43,286 bases of DNA, taken from positions 1-43,286 of the forward strand of contig CAYILR010000041.1 of the NCBI GenBank assembly GCA_964364175.1, in the 5' to 3' direction. Positions 1 through 8,178 of the stretch are shown one piece after another. The notes below the pieces were generated by a model. It was not told the DNA's origin and made no database searches. It saw only the letters and a program-made list of their open reading frames with translations. The position numbers were made by a program, and so were the translations under genes. Numbering within the stretch: position 1 is the stretch's first letter; the number at the start of each line of letters is the position of its first letter. Source of the stretch: CAYILR01 sp964364175. Lineage in GTDB: Bacteria > Bdellovibrionota > UBA1018.

Positions 1-50
1 CCTGTTTATAAATTATGCAAGTGAATCACTCAAACGGGCTGAACAGTTAC
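1..50. repeat. 50-bp terminal inverted repeat, left copy
   Basis: These 50 bases are the exact reverse complement of 43236-43285. Read outward from the window, both copies begin GTAACTGTTCAGCCC, and similarity stops abruptly at that point on both sides (position 51 and position 43235). This is what the edge of a repeated mobile element at a contig break would look like. IS66-type elements are known to begin with GTAA, so that family is possible but not shown, because no transposase is in view. The repeat supplies the last six codons and stop of the adjacent peptidase gene. Confidence 0.75.
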
Positions 51-731
51 AAAAGAATATTGATTGTCGGCATCAAACGCCTGGTCAACCGCAGCTTGAG
101 TCAACGAAGCCAACTCCTGGTTCGCTTTCCAAATCGCTGGGCCGTTGATGTATTCTGCGCTGCAGAGATATCCGAAAGTTCGCTTGGGGATGTTTTCTTG
201 ATTTTTTCCTGTCAAATTATTTATAATTTTTTGGGTCATCCCACGGTTTCTTTTTTCTTCCTCATAGTTTTTGATCAGCACATCCACGTCTTGATAGAGC
301 AAATGAGCCCCGCGATCCTCGGGATAACGGCTCTGACAACTCCCATGACTTCGAACGTGATTGGCTGTGAAACAGACTGCACCACCGCCGATCTCGAAAG
401 GTCTCGCGCCAGTGAAAGTCTCCACGGTTGCCCTTCCTTGGCGATGGCTCTCTGCGGCTGCTGAAATTCCATTGATCACAGGAGACATGGATGCAGGAGA
501 CGAGCCCGGGGGATGAGTAGTTGTATAAGCTTGGATCATTTGAGTTGCTGAAAAAGAATAACAAAGCGGAAATCCGGCCTGATCCTGAACCGGAATCTTC
601 TCCATCGCGTAACCTGGGTTTCTGAGATCCAGGTCATCGCCCGAACATTGGGACGAAGCATGAACAAAGGATGTAGAAAAAAACAGACACTCGAAAAAAA
701 CAAGACCGTATAGGGTTTTTCGTCCAAACAT
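30..731 (-). CDS. Secreted papain-like (C1) cysteine peptidase, probably 3'-truncated
   Basis: The 233-residue protein has an N-terminal signal peptide (hydrophobic stretch about residues 7-25, ending VHAS). Near residues 48-62 it has the motif VQDQAGFPLCYSFSA, which matches the papain-family active-site block: the oxyanion Gln lies six residues before the nucleophile Cys. In papain-like enzymes the catalytic His follows about 130 residues later and then Asn. No such His is visible here. The reading frame instead runs into the 50-bp edge repeat, which provides VTVQPV and the stop codon. I infer that the gene was interrupted by an insertion and now encodes an inactive fragment, or that the real gene continues beyond the window. 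It is 29 nt downstream of the gene ending at 761 and likely cotranscribed with it. The peptidase assignment rests on one motif block. Confidence 0.65.
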   Translation of the reverse strand: MFGRKTLYGLVFFECLFFSTSFVHASSQCSGDDLDLRNPGYAMEKIPVQDQAGFPLCYSFSATQMIQAYTTTHPPGSSPASMSPVINGISAAAESHRQGRATVETFTGARPFEIGGGAVCFTANHVRSHGSCQSRYPEDRGAHLLYQDVDVLIKNYEEEKRNRGMTQKIINNLTGKNQENIPKRTFGYLCSAEYINGPAIWKANQELASLTQAAVDQAFDADNQYSFVTVQPV

Positions 732-760
732 CCTATTTATAATTCTATCTGAAAATCTAA

Positions 761-1495
761 CTACTGACCGAGTCGATCGCGGATTTTTTCGGCTTTATGT
801 TGGAGTGCGCCGATGGGAGATTCCAATGCAGTCTGGAGAATCTCCATCCATGCACCCGAAAGCGCTTGAGCTTTTTCGGGGTTACTCCCGATTCGCTCTT
901 CTAATGCGTGAAGAACAACCAACTGTGGGTAAGCAAGAGTGACATCCTGTCCAGTTTCTGACGCATGATGAGGATCTCGCACATCCACGGTGGCCGTTTT
1001 ATTGCAGTCTTCCAGACTCTGACAAGCAGGCTCTTTCAGAACATCTAAAAAAAAGTTCTGATTTTTCTCTGACTCCGAATACCGCGATAAAAGAAACACA
1101 ACCGTGCCTCGCGCATTTCGATCTTCGACATTGTATTGAGAATATTTTTCCCGAAGTGCTGCTTGGTCTTCTTCTGTCAGCTTTGCAAGTTCGCGGTCTA
1201 ACCGCGGATCATTGTCGTTCTTGCTTTTGAGGACTTGATCCAGAATCGCAATTTTTTTTTGGGTTTCTTGGCCCCAGACTTTTTGATCTGCTTTGCCTGT
1301 AGGCTGGCGCCCCGCTGGCGCTGCAGACTCAATTTCCAATGCGGAACCCGCAAGACTGATGACTGGCGCAGGCTCAATATGCTCGGGGCGAGAAAAAAAT
1401 AGATTCAAAAAATAAAACAGGCCCAGGGCCAAAATACACCCCAAGCCTGCCCCCCAAATCCACGTCGTTCGGACTTCTTTAGTTAAAGATGTCAC
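761..1495 (-). CDS. Membrane-anchored protein of unknown function
   Basis: The 244-residue protein has a single N-terminal transmembrane segment (about residues 12-32, WIWGAGLGCILALGLFYFL) after a short positively charged tail, so the rest should face the periplasm. A Pro/Ala-rich linker follows, then a mostly helical, charged domain with two Cys close together (PACQSLEDC, about residues 155-163) that could form a disulfide. I do not recognise the family. Its start overlaps the end of the upstream HExxH gene by 17 nt, and the peptidase-like gene follows 29 nt later. The three genes therefore look like one operon for an envelope or secreted-protease function, which is an inference from position only. 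Confidence 0.75.
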   Translation of the reverse strand: MTSLTKEVRTTWIWGAGLGCILALGLFYFLNLFFSRPEHIEPAPVISLAGSALEIESAAPAGRQPTGKADQKVWGQETQKKIAILDQVLKSKNDNDPRLDRELAKLTEEDQAALREKYSQYNVEDRNARGTVVFLLSRYSESEKNQNFFLDVLKEPACQSLEDCNKTATVDVRDPHHASETGQDVTLAYPQLVVLHALEERIGSNPEKAQALSGAWMEILQTALESPIGALQHKAEKIRDRLGQ

Positions 1496-2159
1496 TGATC
1501 ATCTGCCTTCTGGCATTCGCGTCAGTAATACGTCCCAGTTGATTATCTGCGTAGATCCCCGCATCCATTTTCACTTTCGCAGTGCAATTCGTGCAGTTCT
1601 TAGAAATGTTTTTGAGCAAAATTGAGGACGAGCCGTAAGATCCGAATGGAGTGATATCGCAAGCGGCTTCACCTGCAAGGGCAGCTCCCGTCCAAATACT
1701 GCGCATTTCTTTTCCTTTTTCATCCAGGAATGGATCCGGACAAGTGGCATGCATCCAGTTTCTATTGCCGCGCTCGGAGTGGCGGGCTTCGTGATAAACG
1801 ACCATCAAGCGAGCAATTTGTGGATGACTGAATTTAATATAATTTTGCGTCAGCCACATTTTATTCGAATTAAACATAGGAATCACGCAAGCCACAGCGT
1901 TCGCACTACCACAGTCATCCACACCCACTGCTTTAATGCGGGAATCGAACCATGACAAATAACTGGAGCCTTCCATTTTTCCAAAAATCTGTTGATGAAG
2001 CGGAGATGTTTTTACCCCTTTCACACCCCCCATGAACCCCAGATCCTGGGTCATTTGATTTTGAATCGCTTGTGGTACATCTGAATCAAACTGAACTGCC
2101 TGCGCTGTTAAAGCCACTACGCCTAAACTAACCGCTACCAATGTATTTACAATTTTCAT
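1479..2159 (-). CDS. Secreted protein with HExxH motif, putative zinc metallopeptidase
   Basis: The 226-residue protein starts with a clear signal peptide (MKIVNTLVAVSLGVVALTAQA, predicted cleavage after residue 21). About residues 121-127 read YHEARHS, an HExxH zinc-binding motif typical of zincin peptidases. Several Cys are present (DDCGSANAVAC, then ATCPDP, ACD and NCTNC), which suggests disulfides in the periplasm or outside the cell. The start is supported by the G-rich Shine-Dalgarno AAGGGGGGA placed 5 nt before ATG. It is the first gene of a probable three-gene operon with the membrane-anchored protein and the papain-like protein. The third zinc ligand cannot be assigned by eye, so activity is inferred, not shown. 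Confidence 0.7.
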   Translation of the reverse strand: MKIVNTLVAVSLGVVALTAQAVQFDSDVPQAIQNQMTQDLGFMGGVKGVKTSPLHQQIFGKMEGSSYLSWFDSRIKAVGVDDCGSANAVACVIPMFNSNKMWLTQNYIKFSHPQIARLMVVYHEARHSERGNRNWMHATCPDPFLDEKGKEMRSIWTGAALAGEAACDITPFGSYGSSSILLKNISKNCTNCTAKVKMDAGIYADNQLGRITDANARRQMISDIFN

Positions 2160-2265
2160 AAAGTCCCCCCTTCGGACCCCACGAGTTGAATAGAGATTAT
2201 TGAAATCGTCAACTCAGCATGAAAAAAATACACTGATCAATTTATAAAATGACGCACCAAGCATC

Positions 2266-2288
2266 AAAAAGGTGTCGGACACCTTTTT
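2266..2288. terminator. Hairpin terminator after ggt
   Basis: The sequence forms a perfect 10-bp stem, AAAAAGGTGT/ACACCTTTTT, around a CGG loop. A further direct copy of the right arm lies at 2291-2300, next to the ggt stop codon. On the minus strand the hairpin follows ggt immediately and ends in a T run, as expected for an intrinsic terminator. The GGTGTCGGACACC core also resembles REP-type palindromes. Confidence 0.7.
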
Positions 2289-2298
2289 GGACACCTTT

Positions 2299-4272
2299 TT
2301 ACTTTCCCGCTGCTTGCCCCGAAGCTCTCGGGTCTGCAATGCCTGTGAGTTGACCGTCGGATGCTCGCATTACAAGCGAGATTCGCGTCCAGGCCATTTC
2401 GGATTTGAAGCTGTGGCCTAGCGACTCGAGTTGCTCTTTCAGACGTGCCGAGCGATTGCCGCCAAAAGGCTCGATGAGGGATTTGTCGTTGTACTGCTGA
2501 TGCAATCGCGGAAGCGCGAAGGCTTCGTCGGGTGACATTTTGTGAACGAAAAACCTGAGGTACTCCTGCAGCACGGTCGTTGGAATTTGAGATCCACCGG
2601 GTGCGCCGATACTGCCCACGACGCGATCTCCTTCGAAAACCAGGGTCGGCGTCATTGAGCTGAGCGGCGTCTTTCCTGGCGCAATCTGATTGGCCTGGCT
2701 GGCTGTCAGTCCGTAGTGATTGGGTGTGCTTCCGATCGCGAAATCATCTATCTCGTTGTTCAGAAGAATCCCAGTACCCGCTGCAATCACTTCAGAGCCA
2801 AAAACCGTGTTGATGGTTTGAGTCGTCGCAACGGCATTTCCCTCGGCATCCATGAACGAATAGTGTGTCGTTTGTTTGGATTCGCTTTTTGGAAGTCCAG
2901 CGGGCGGCGCTGGAGGAGGCAGCGGAAAAACCTGCAAACTTTCTGGAGCCGACGCGTGCTCACGCTCAATGCTGGCGACTTGCGCCTTCCAATAATCGGG
3001 CTCAAAGAATGCGGAAACTTTGAGCGGGACATCCCCCACGTACAAAGCACGATCTCGATAAGCTCTTCGCATCACTTCCAATAAATAATGTGAATACAAA
3101 ACTGACTCAGGCTTCCAATTCGAAAATCCCTTCACCTGACTCAACATTCCCAACATCTCGCCGAGCAGAATTCCGCCGGAGCTAGGAATCGGCATCGATT
3201 TGAGAACTTGATTGCCGTAGTGAATTTCAATCGGTTCGACTTCCTTCACCTTGTATTTTTTTAAATCTTGTAGAGAAAGCACTCCGCCTCGCACGCGAAC
3301 ACTCTTGACGATCGCGGAAGCCACCGAACCTTCGTAAAATCCACGAACCCCTTCGCGCGCAATTTTTTCAAACGTCTTTGCCAAAGCTGGCTGTCGAAGC
3401 AAATCGCCTTCTTGCAGCCCCTGACCCTTGAAAAAAAACGTCGCCCGAAACGCTGTGTCCGGAATGTCTTTGACCTCGCGATCCTTCGTCAACTTCTGAA
3501 TCCCACTTGCCAAGAGCGAATCAATCAAAACTCCATCAGCCGCCAGTTTGCGAGCGGGCTCGACGACTTGCTTCCACTTCAGTTTTCCAAATTTGCTGTG
3601 AATCTGATGCAACCCCGCAATCAGCCCCGGCACAGCCACAGCAAGACCCCCCTTGAGAGAAGCATTTTTTTTCCCAGCGAACAACTCAGCACGAATCGCC
3701 CCCGGCGCGCGCTCACGAAAATCCCAGGCATATGTTTTTTTATCCTTCACCGAATAAAAAACAAAAAATCCACCGCCACCCATCCCCGTAGACTGAGGAT
3801 GCTCCACTCCGCCCACCAGCGACGCCGCCACAGCAGCATCCACAATATTACCACCCTCACTAAAAATCTGATGAGCCGTCACCGAAGCCCAAGGAGCATC
3901 CGAAGCCGCCATCCACTGTTTGCCAGTAACAACCTGAGTAGTTTTGACCTTCGGCGCTTCAACCTGGGAACTCGACGCCTCCGTCCCCGTTCCCCCACCC
4001 AACGACAATGTCCGGCAAGCGCTCCCCCCCCCGATCATTACAAGGGCGAGTAAAGCTATATTGAATAAAAATAAGCCGTAGTCAAAAATAGATTCGGGGC
4101 TTCTTCGCGCCACGATGGCGCAGCCCGCAGGGCGCGAACAACGACAGGAGGTCGGTGCCCCGAATCTATTGTTTGACGTAGGTTTATTTTTATTCAATGT
4201 AGCTTTTAACAAACCGGTAAACAAATTTGCGCGTTTCCTGCGAAGCAAATCTAACGACGACTCGACTCTCAT
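2299..4272 (-). CDS. ggt: Gamma-glutamyltranspeptidase (glutathione hydrolase), lipoprotein-type leader disrupted by insertion
   Basis: The enzyme cleaves gamma-glutamyl bonds of glutathione outside the cytoplasm and self-cleaves into two subunits. The autoprocessing site and nucleophile Thr are visible in the block TTHYSFMDAEGNAVATTQT, followed by GSEVIAAGTGILLNNEIDDF, both typical of the family. The N-terminal domain has EHPQSTGMGGGGFF. I chose ATG 4272 because GAGGGG lies 7 nt upstream. From there the protein has RRKR and a hydrophobic start, then 52 residues encoded by a 154-bp palindromic element plus a duplicated TA, then LALVMIGGGSAC, a lipobox. The insertion is in frame. A Met just before GGGSAC could also start translation, but would give no signal peptide. 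Export may therefore be impaired, or may use the hydrophobic GLFLFNIALLALVMIGG stretch. It is the last gene of the operon, overlapping the end of the helicase gene. Confidence 0.9.
   Translation of the reverse strand: MRVESSLDLLRRKRANLFTGLLKATLNKNKPTSNNRFGAPTSCRCSRPAGCAIVARRSPESIFDYGLFLFNIALLALVMIGGGSACRTLSLGGGTGTEASSSQVEAPKVKTTQVVTGKQWMAASDAPWASVTAHQIFSEGGNIVDAAVAASLVGGVEHPQSTGMGGGGFFVFYSVKDKKTYAWDFRERAPGAIRAELFAGKKNASLKGGLAVAVPGLIAGLHQIHSKFGKLKWKQVVEPARKLAADGVLIDSLLASGIQKLTKDREVKDIPDTAFRATFFFKGQGLQEGDLLRQPALAKTFEKIAREGVRGFYEGSVASAIVKSVRVRGGVLSLQDLKKYKVKEVEPIEIHYGNQVLKSMPIPSSGGILLGEMLGMLSQVKGFSNWKPESVLYSHYLLEVMRRAYRDRALYVGDVPLKVSAFFEPDYWKAQVASIEREHASAPESLQVFPLPPPAPPAGLPKSESKQTTHYSFMDAEGNAVATTQTINTVFGSEVIAAGTGILLNNEIDDFAIGSTPNHYGLTASQANQIAPGKTPLSSMTPTLVFEGDRVVGSIGAPGGSQIPTTVLQEYLRFFVHKMSPDEAFALPRLHQQYNDKSLIEPFGGNRSARLKEQLESLGHSFKSEMAWTRISLVMRASDGQLTGIADPRASGQAAGK
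4053..4206. mobile_element. Palindromic MITE-like element in the uvrD/ggt junction (core family II)
   Basis: This 154-bp element has imperfect terminal arms of about 48 nt (left 4053-4100, right 4157-4205, starting AAGCTA(T/C)ATTGAATAAAA) that end in GATTCGGGGC. They surround a GC-rich hairpin core (CGCGCC..GGCGCG). The element is flanked by TA at 4051-4052 and 4207-4208, the expected TA duplication of Tc1/mariner or IS630-type mobilisation. The right arm supplies the stop codon of the helicase gene. The whole element is translated in frame in ggt. The core matches that of the element at 25847-25992. No transposase is encoded. Confidence 0.8.
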
Positions 4273-6451
4273 CTCCCTGCCCCTCACTCAAAACAATCGT
4301 GCCCGACCCATAATCCGGGTGAGCAATTCTCTGCCCCACTAAATCCATAGTTTTTAAACCAGGAACAGCACTCATGCTGGGCACCTGCTGCTGACGAGAA
4401 TAATCCATTCCGCCACCGCCGAACCGCTGACTGCCGGAAAACCTCTGACTCATGTCACGGACTTCCATGTACTCGTCCGGAATCTCGTTAAAAAATCTCG
4501 CGGGCTCCTGATAATTGATATTTCCCCAAAGCCGCCTGACCTGCACATGACTCATGTACAGTCGCTCACGTGCGCGAGTCATCCCGACGTAACATAAGCG
4601 ACGCTCTTCCTCGATGTCGTCCTCAGATTCTTCTTCCCAACCACCTCCGCGAATCGACGGAAACAATCCTTCTTCCATCCCTGGGAGAAATACGACCGGA
4701 TACTCCAGCCCTTTAGAAGAATGCAAAGTCATCATATTCACCGACCCCGACAGATTCTCCACCGAATCAGATTCGTTCACCGTCGCGGATTGTTCCAAAA
4801 ACAGCGGCAGCAAATCCGCCAGAGGAATATCCTGATGCTCTTCCTCAAACTCTTGAAGCAAAGTATCGAATTCTTCCAAGTTCTCAATCCGCGTTTCGGC
4901 TTCGTCGGTACCTTCTTTTTTCAACTCGATCACATAATTCGTTTCGTCCAGGATGCGATGATACAGCTCCGAAGGTTTTTTCTCCGAACGTTCCAACATC
5001 AAACGCGACATCATCTCCACAAATCCGCGAAGTTTTCTGGAAACCGCAGGCGAAACCAGCGAAGGATCTTCCACAACACGCGACAGAGCTTCCCAGAACG
5101 AAGCGTCTTCTCCTACCATTCGCGCTTGATCAGCGACGGCTTCGATTTTGTCCACGGTGGTTTTTCCAATTCCACGTCCCGGCACATTCAAAATTCGCTT
5201 CATGCTGACCGAATCCGACGAATTCATCAGCGCACGAAAATACGCCAAGATATCTTTAATTTCTTTGCGATCATAGAAGCGCAGGCCGCCGATAATCTGG
5301 TACGGAATTTTTTCGCGTCTAAAAACATCCTCGAACTGTCGGCTCTGCGCATGCGTCCGATAAAATATCGCAAAATCATTGAATGACTTGCCCTCGTCCG
5401 CAGCCAGGCGTTGAATTTCCCTGACCGCCCACTCGGCCTCAGCTCGCTCGTCGCCCATTCGTGCAACAACGATTTTCGTCCCCGGATGATTTTCTGTCCA
5501 CAGGACCTTGTCCTTGCGCTGACGATTGTTGCGAATCACCTGGCTCGCGGCCGCCACAATATTTCCCGTCGAGCGGTAATTCTGCTCCAACTTGATCACA
5601 TGCGCGCCGGGATAGTCGCTGTCAAAATCCATGATGTTGCGGATGTCCGCGCCACGCCACTTGTAAATCGATTGATCCTCGTCCCCGACGACGCAAATAT
5701 TTTGATGCCCGCCCGCAGAGGCACCCGCCAACATCGAGAGCAGCAAGTACTGAGCGCGGTTGGTGTCCTGATATTCGTCTACATGAATGTACTGGAATCG
5801 ATCCTGATAGTAGGCGCGAACCTGCTCGTCGTCCCTGAGAATCCGATACGTCATGCAAATGATCTCGCCGAAATCAATTGCGTTGCTGGCGAAAAGATCC
5901 TTTTGATATTCTGTATAGACTTCCTGGAGGTATTTTCCGAAAATATCGTGCGGCTTCGGTTCAAGATCCCCCGGCTCGGAGGCATCGCATTTCGCGCGAT
6001 TGATGGCGTATTGAAATGATTTCGGGCTGAATTTCTTCTCATCCAATCCCATTCGTCCCACGACAGTTTTCAACAAGCTCAATTGATCCGAGTCGTCGTA
6101 CACGACAAACGGCTTGGTAAATGGCGTTCGATGAATTTCCCGCCGCAGAATTCTTAAACAAACCGAATGGAATGTTCCAAGTTCAGGCGTCGCAAGACTC
6201 CCCTCAAGCATGTGCAAAACCCGTTCACGCATCTCTCCAGCGGCTTTGTTGGTGAAAGTCACCGCCAGGATCCGATGAGCGGGAACATGCAGGTTCTCGA
6301 TCAAATGAGCCATGCGCGCAGTCAGCATTCGAGTCTTGCCCGAGCCCGCGCCGGCCAGAACCATCAGCGGTCCTTCGGTGTATTCAGCCGCCTCGCGCTG
6401 TGGTCCGTTCAATCGCTCCAACCACTCTTTATGGTAATTCACAGACATCAT
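4190..6451 (-). CDS. pcrA: UvrD/PcrA-type superfamily 1 DNA helicase
   Basis: The 753-residue 3'-5' DNA helicase belongs to the UvrD/PcrA/Rep group, which acts in repair and in clearing replication conflicts. Visible features are Walker A GAGSGKT (residues 34-40), the Walker B/DExx box HVDEYQDTN (about 230), GDEDQSIYKWRGAD (motif III), LEQNYRST (motif IV), VNMMTLHSSKGLEYPVVFL (motif V) and RRLCYVGMTRARERL (motif VI). The C-terminal Tudor-like piece GQRIAHPDYGSGTIV is typical of PcrA. The last residues (SYIE) and stop lie inside the right arm of the palindromic element, so the native C-terminus has been altered by a few residues. Its ATG overlaps the stop of the upstream ClC gene (ATGA), with AGGAGA about 11 nt upstream. 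Confidence 0.95.
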   Translation of the reverse strand: MMSVNYHKEWLERLNGPQREAAEYTEGPLMVLAGAGSGKTRMLTARMAHLIENLHVPAHRILAVTFTNKAAGEMRERVLHMLEGSLATPELGTFHSVCLRILRREIHRTPFTKPFVVYDDSDQLSLLKTVVGRMGLDEKKFSPKSFQYAINRAKCDASEPGDLEPKPHDIFGKYLQEVYTEYQKDLFASNAIDFGEIICMTYRILRDDEQVRAYYQDRFQYIHVDEYQDTNRAQYLLLSMLAGASAGGHQNICVVGDEDQSIYKWRGADIRNIMDFDSDYPGAHVIKLEQNYRSTGNIVAAASQVIRNNRQRKDKVLWTENHPGTKIVVARMGDERAEAEWAVREIQRLAADEGKSFNDFAIFYRTHAQSRQFEDVFRREKIPYQIIGGLRFYDRKEIKDILAYFRALMNSSDSVSMKRILNVPGRGIGKTTVDKIEAVADQARMVGEDASFWEALSRVVEDPSLVSPAVSRKLRGFVEMMSRLMLERSEKKPSELYHRILDETNYVIELKKEGTDEAETRIENLEEFDTLLQEFEEEHQDIPLADLLPLFLEQSATVNESDSVENLSGSVNMMTLHSSKGLEYPVVFLPGMEEGLFPSIRGGGWEEESEDDIEEERRLCYVGMTRARERLYMSHVQVRRLWGNINYQEPARFFNEIPDEYMEVRDMSQRFSGSQRFGGGGMDYSRQQQVPSMSAVPGLKTMDLVGQRIAHPDYGSGTIVLSEGQGDESRVVVRFASQETRKFVYRFVKSYIE

Positions 6452-8178
6452 CGTCGGCCGATCTCCTGAATCATCGAGCTTCGTGCAACCTCACGATCAT
6501 ACGCTACGCGAATATCCGCCGAGAAAAGCAACCCCTGCAACGCTCCTTGCGCATCTACCACTGGCACACAGGGAAACTGATCGAACATCCCACTCGTCGC
6601 ATCCAGACGGTCTTCGGTACGAACCATCGGTGATTTGAACTGAGATCGGTAAACCAAGTCCTTCGCCTCCAAAAGCCGAGACAAAGGCTGCTGAGCCGTC
6701 GTCTCATCCTTGTGGTCCCAATGATCCAGAATCAAATCTGCAGTCAGCAAGCCCTTGAACTTGCCTTCGCGGTTCACCACCGGAATCACGGCGTACTTGC
6801 TCTTGAGCAGTTTGGCGTGAATCTCTGAAACGGTTTCGTTCTCATGAATCGCTTCGTAGTCCTTTACCATCGCCTCTTGAACTTGAATCGCTCGCAAGAC
6901 TTGCTCCGATCGACCATCTGACAGAGTCAAACCCCAGTCTTTGAGAACTTCCTGAGTCCAGGATGCTTTGTGAAAGGGAGTCCGAATCGCACTGGCTATC
7001 AACCCGGCCATCCAGCAGGGCAATAAAACTGCCAGATTTTGTGTCAGGTCATACGCGAGCAAAGCTCCCGCAAAAGGCGCTCCGATGAATCCCCCAAAAA
7101 ACGCAGACGCTCCTGCCAATGCAGCCACCGGTGCAAAACCGGACAGCGAATGCAAAATTCCTTGATTGGCCAAAAATCCCACAGCACTTCCAATAGCAAA
7201 GACTGGCCAGAAAATCCCCACGCTGCCCCACGCTGCCACGACCAGAGTCAAAGCCAAGAGTTGCGACAGCAAGGCAAGTCCGATTTCACGCACGCCCCAG
7301 TGTGACCACATCACTTTTTCCAAAAGCATCCACGGAGGAAGATGACCCAGCGGAAATGCCCAATAAATCGCTGTCAGCAGCAATCCACCGACCACCAGCA
7401 TCGCTGCATTTTGTTTCCCGAACGCGCTCTTCATCGCCATCCGTGCCGCTCTGAAAAAATACAGGAGCACCACACTCAGCGCGCCCCCCATCACTCCAAT
7501 CAAAGCAACACCCAGCCAACCTTCCCAACTCAAAACTTGCAGGCCGTGCAAGGAACCAGAAACATCGAAGCTTCCGATCGCGCTGATTCCTAATAAATAC
7601 TTATTCAATAAAAATGCAGTGAGCGCCGCAATCCCCGCCATCAAGCTGCTGCCGCCGATTCCCAATTCCAGCGGCAAAATCACCGCGGCAAAAGGAGCGC
7701 CAAACGATCCAGCCACCCCGGCAGCCAATGCCATGGCAACGTCAGTCCGACGCCTGAATTCAAACCAACGCGATGTACGCGAACGCGTAAAGATCGTGAA
7801 AGCCTGCGCACCCTCGGCCGCGGCACCTTCTGACCCAACGACTCCGCCGAAAAGTGAAAGTAAAAACGACGATCCTGTACGGCCCACCCATTTCCACGGA
7901 GAAATTCGTTCACCCGGCGAGTGGACGTGCATCACCAAATCGGCAACGCCATCATATGATCGATTGCTCGCCCCCTCAGATTCTCCCAAGCGCCTCATCG
8001 CCAGCACGGCCGCTGTCACGACAATGATTCCCCAGGGCTCCGCCCAAAACGCTTGAGACCCAGAACTGCCGTCCCACCCACGACCCATGGCATACAACTG
8101 AACCATGCGAGGCAGGACCGCGATGACCGCCGCAATCAACCCGGTGAAAATCGGGTTCAACAGGCTCATTCGGATCAT
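6448..8178 (-). CDS. ClC family chloride channel/transporter with C-terminal CBS pair
   Basis: The 576-residue integral membrane protein has about ten hydrophobic helices. The family motifs are GSEGA at 115-119 (the canonical form is GREGP; the Glu is the gating/proton-coupling residue) and GIFWPVFAIG (canonical GxFxP) near residue 325. Residues from about 440 to the end form two CBS domains, which bind adenine nucleotides in relatives. The retained gating Glu suggests a Cl-/H+ exchanger or channel in the inner membrane. ATGA overlaps join it to glmS upstream and the helicase downstream, so translation is probably coupled. Its link to cell-wall precursor synthesis is positional only. Confidence 0.9.
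   Translation of the reverse strand: MIRMSLLNPIFTGLIAAVIAVLPRMVQLYAMGRGWDGSSGSQAFWAEPWGIIVVTAAVLAMRRLGESEGASNRSYDGVADLVMHVHSPGERISPWKWVGRTGSSFLLSLFGGVVGSEGAAAEGAQAFTIFTRSRTSRWFEFRRRTDVAMALAAGVAGSFGAPFAAVILPLELGIGGSSLMAGIAALTAFLLNKYLLGISAIGSFDVSGSLHGLQVLSWEGWLGVALIGVMGGALSVVLLYFFRAARMAMKSAFGKQNAAMLVVGGLLLTAIYWAFPLGHLPPWMLLEKVMWSHWGVREIGLALLSQLLALTLVVAAWGSVGIFWPVFAIGSAVGFLANQGILHSLSGFAPVAALAGASAFFGGFIGAPFAGALLAYDLTQNLAVLLPCWMAGLIASAIRTPFHKASWTQEVLKDWGLTLSDGRSEQVLRAIQVQEAMVKDYEAIHENETVSEIHAKLLKSKYAVIPVVNREGKFKGLLTADLILDHWDHKDETTAQQPLSRLLEAKDLVYRSQFKSPMVRTEDRLDATSGMFDQFPCVPVVDAQGALQGLLFSADIRVAYDREVARSSMIQEIGRR

Noticed and set aside
15..464. Plus-strand frame opposite the peptidase gene
   Set aside because: No signal, family pattern or ribosome site; it is the shadow of a gene with clear motifs on the other strand.
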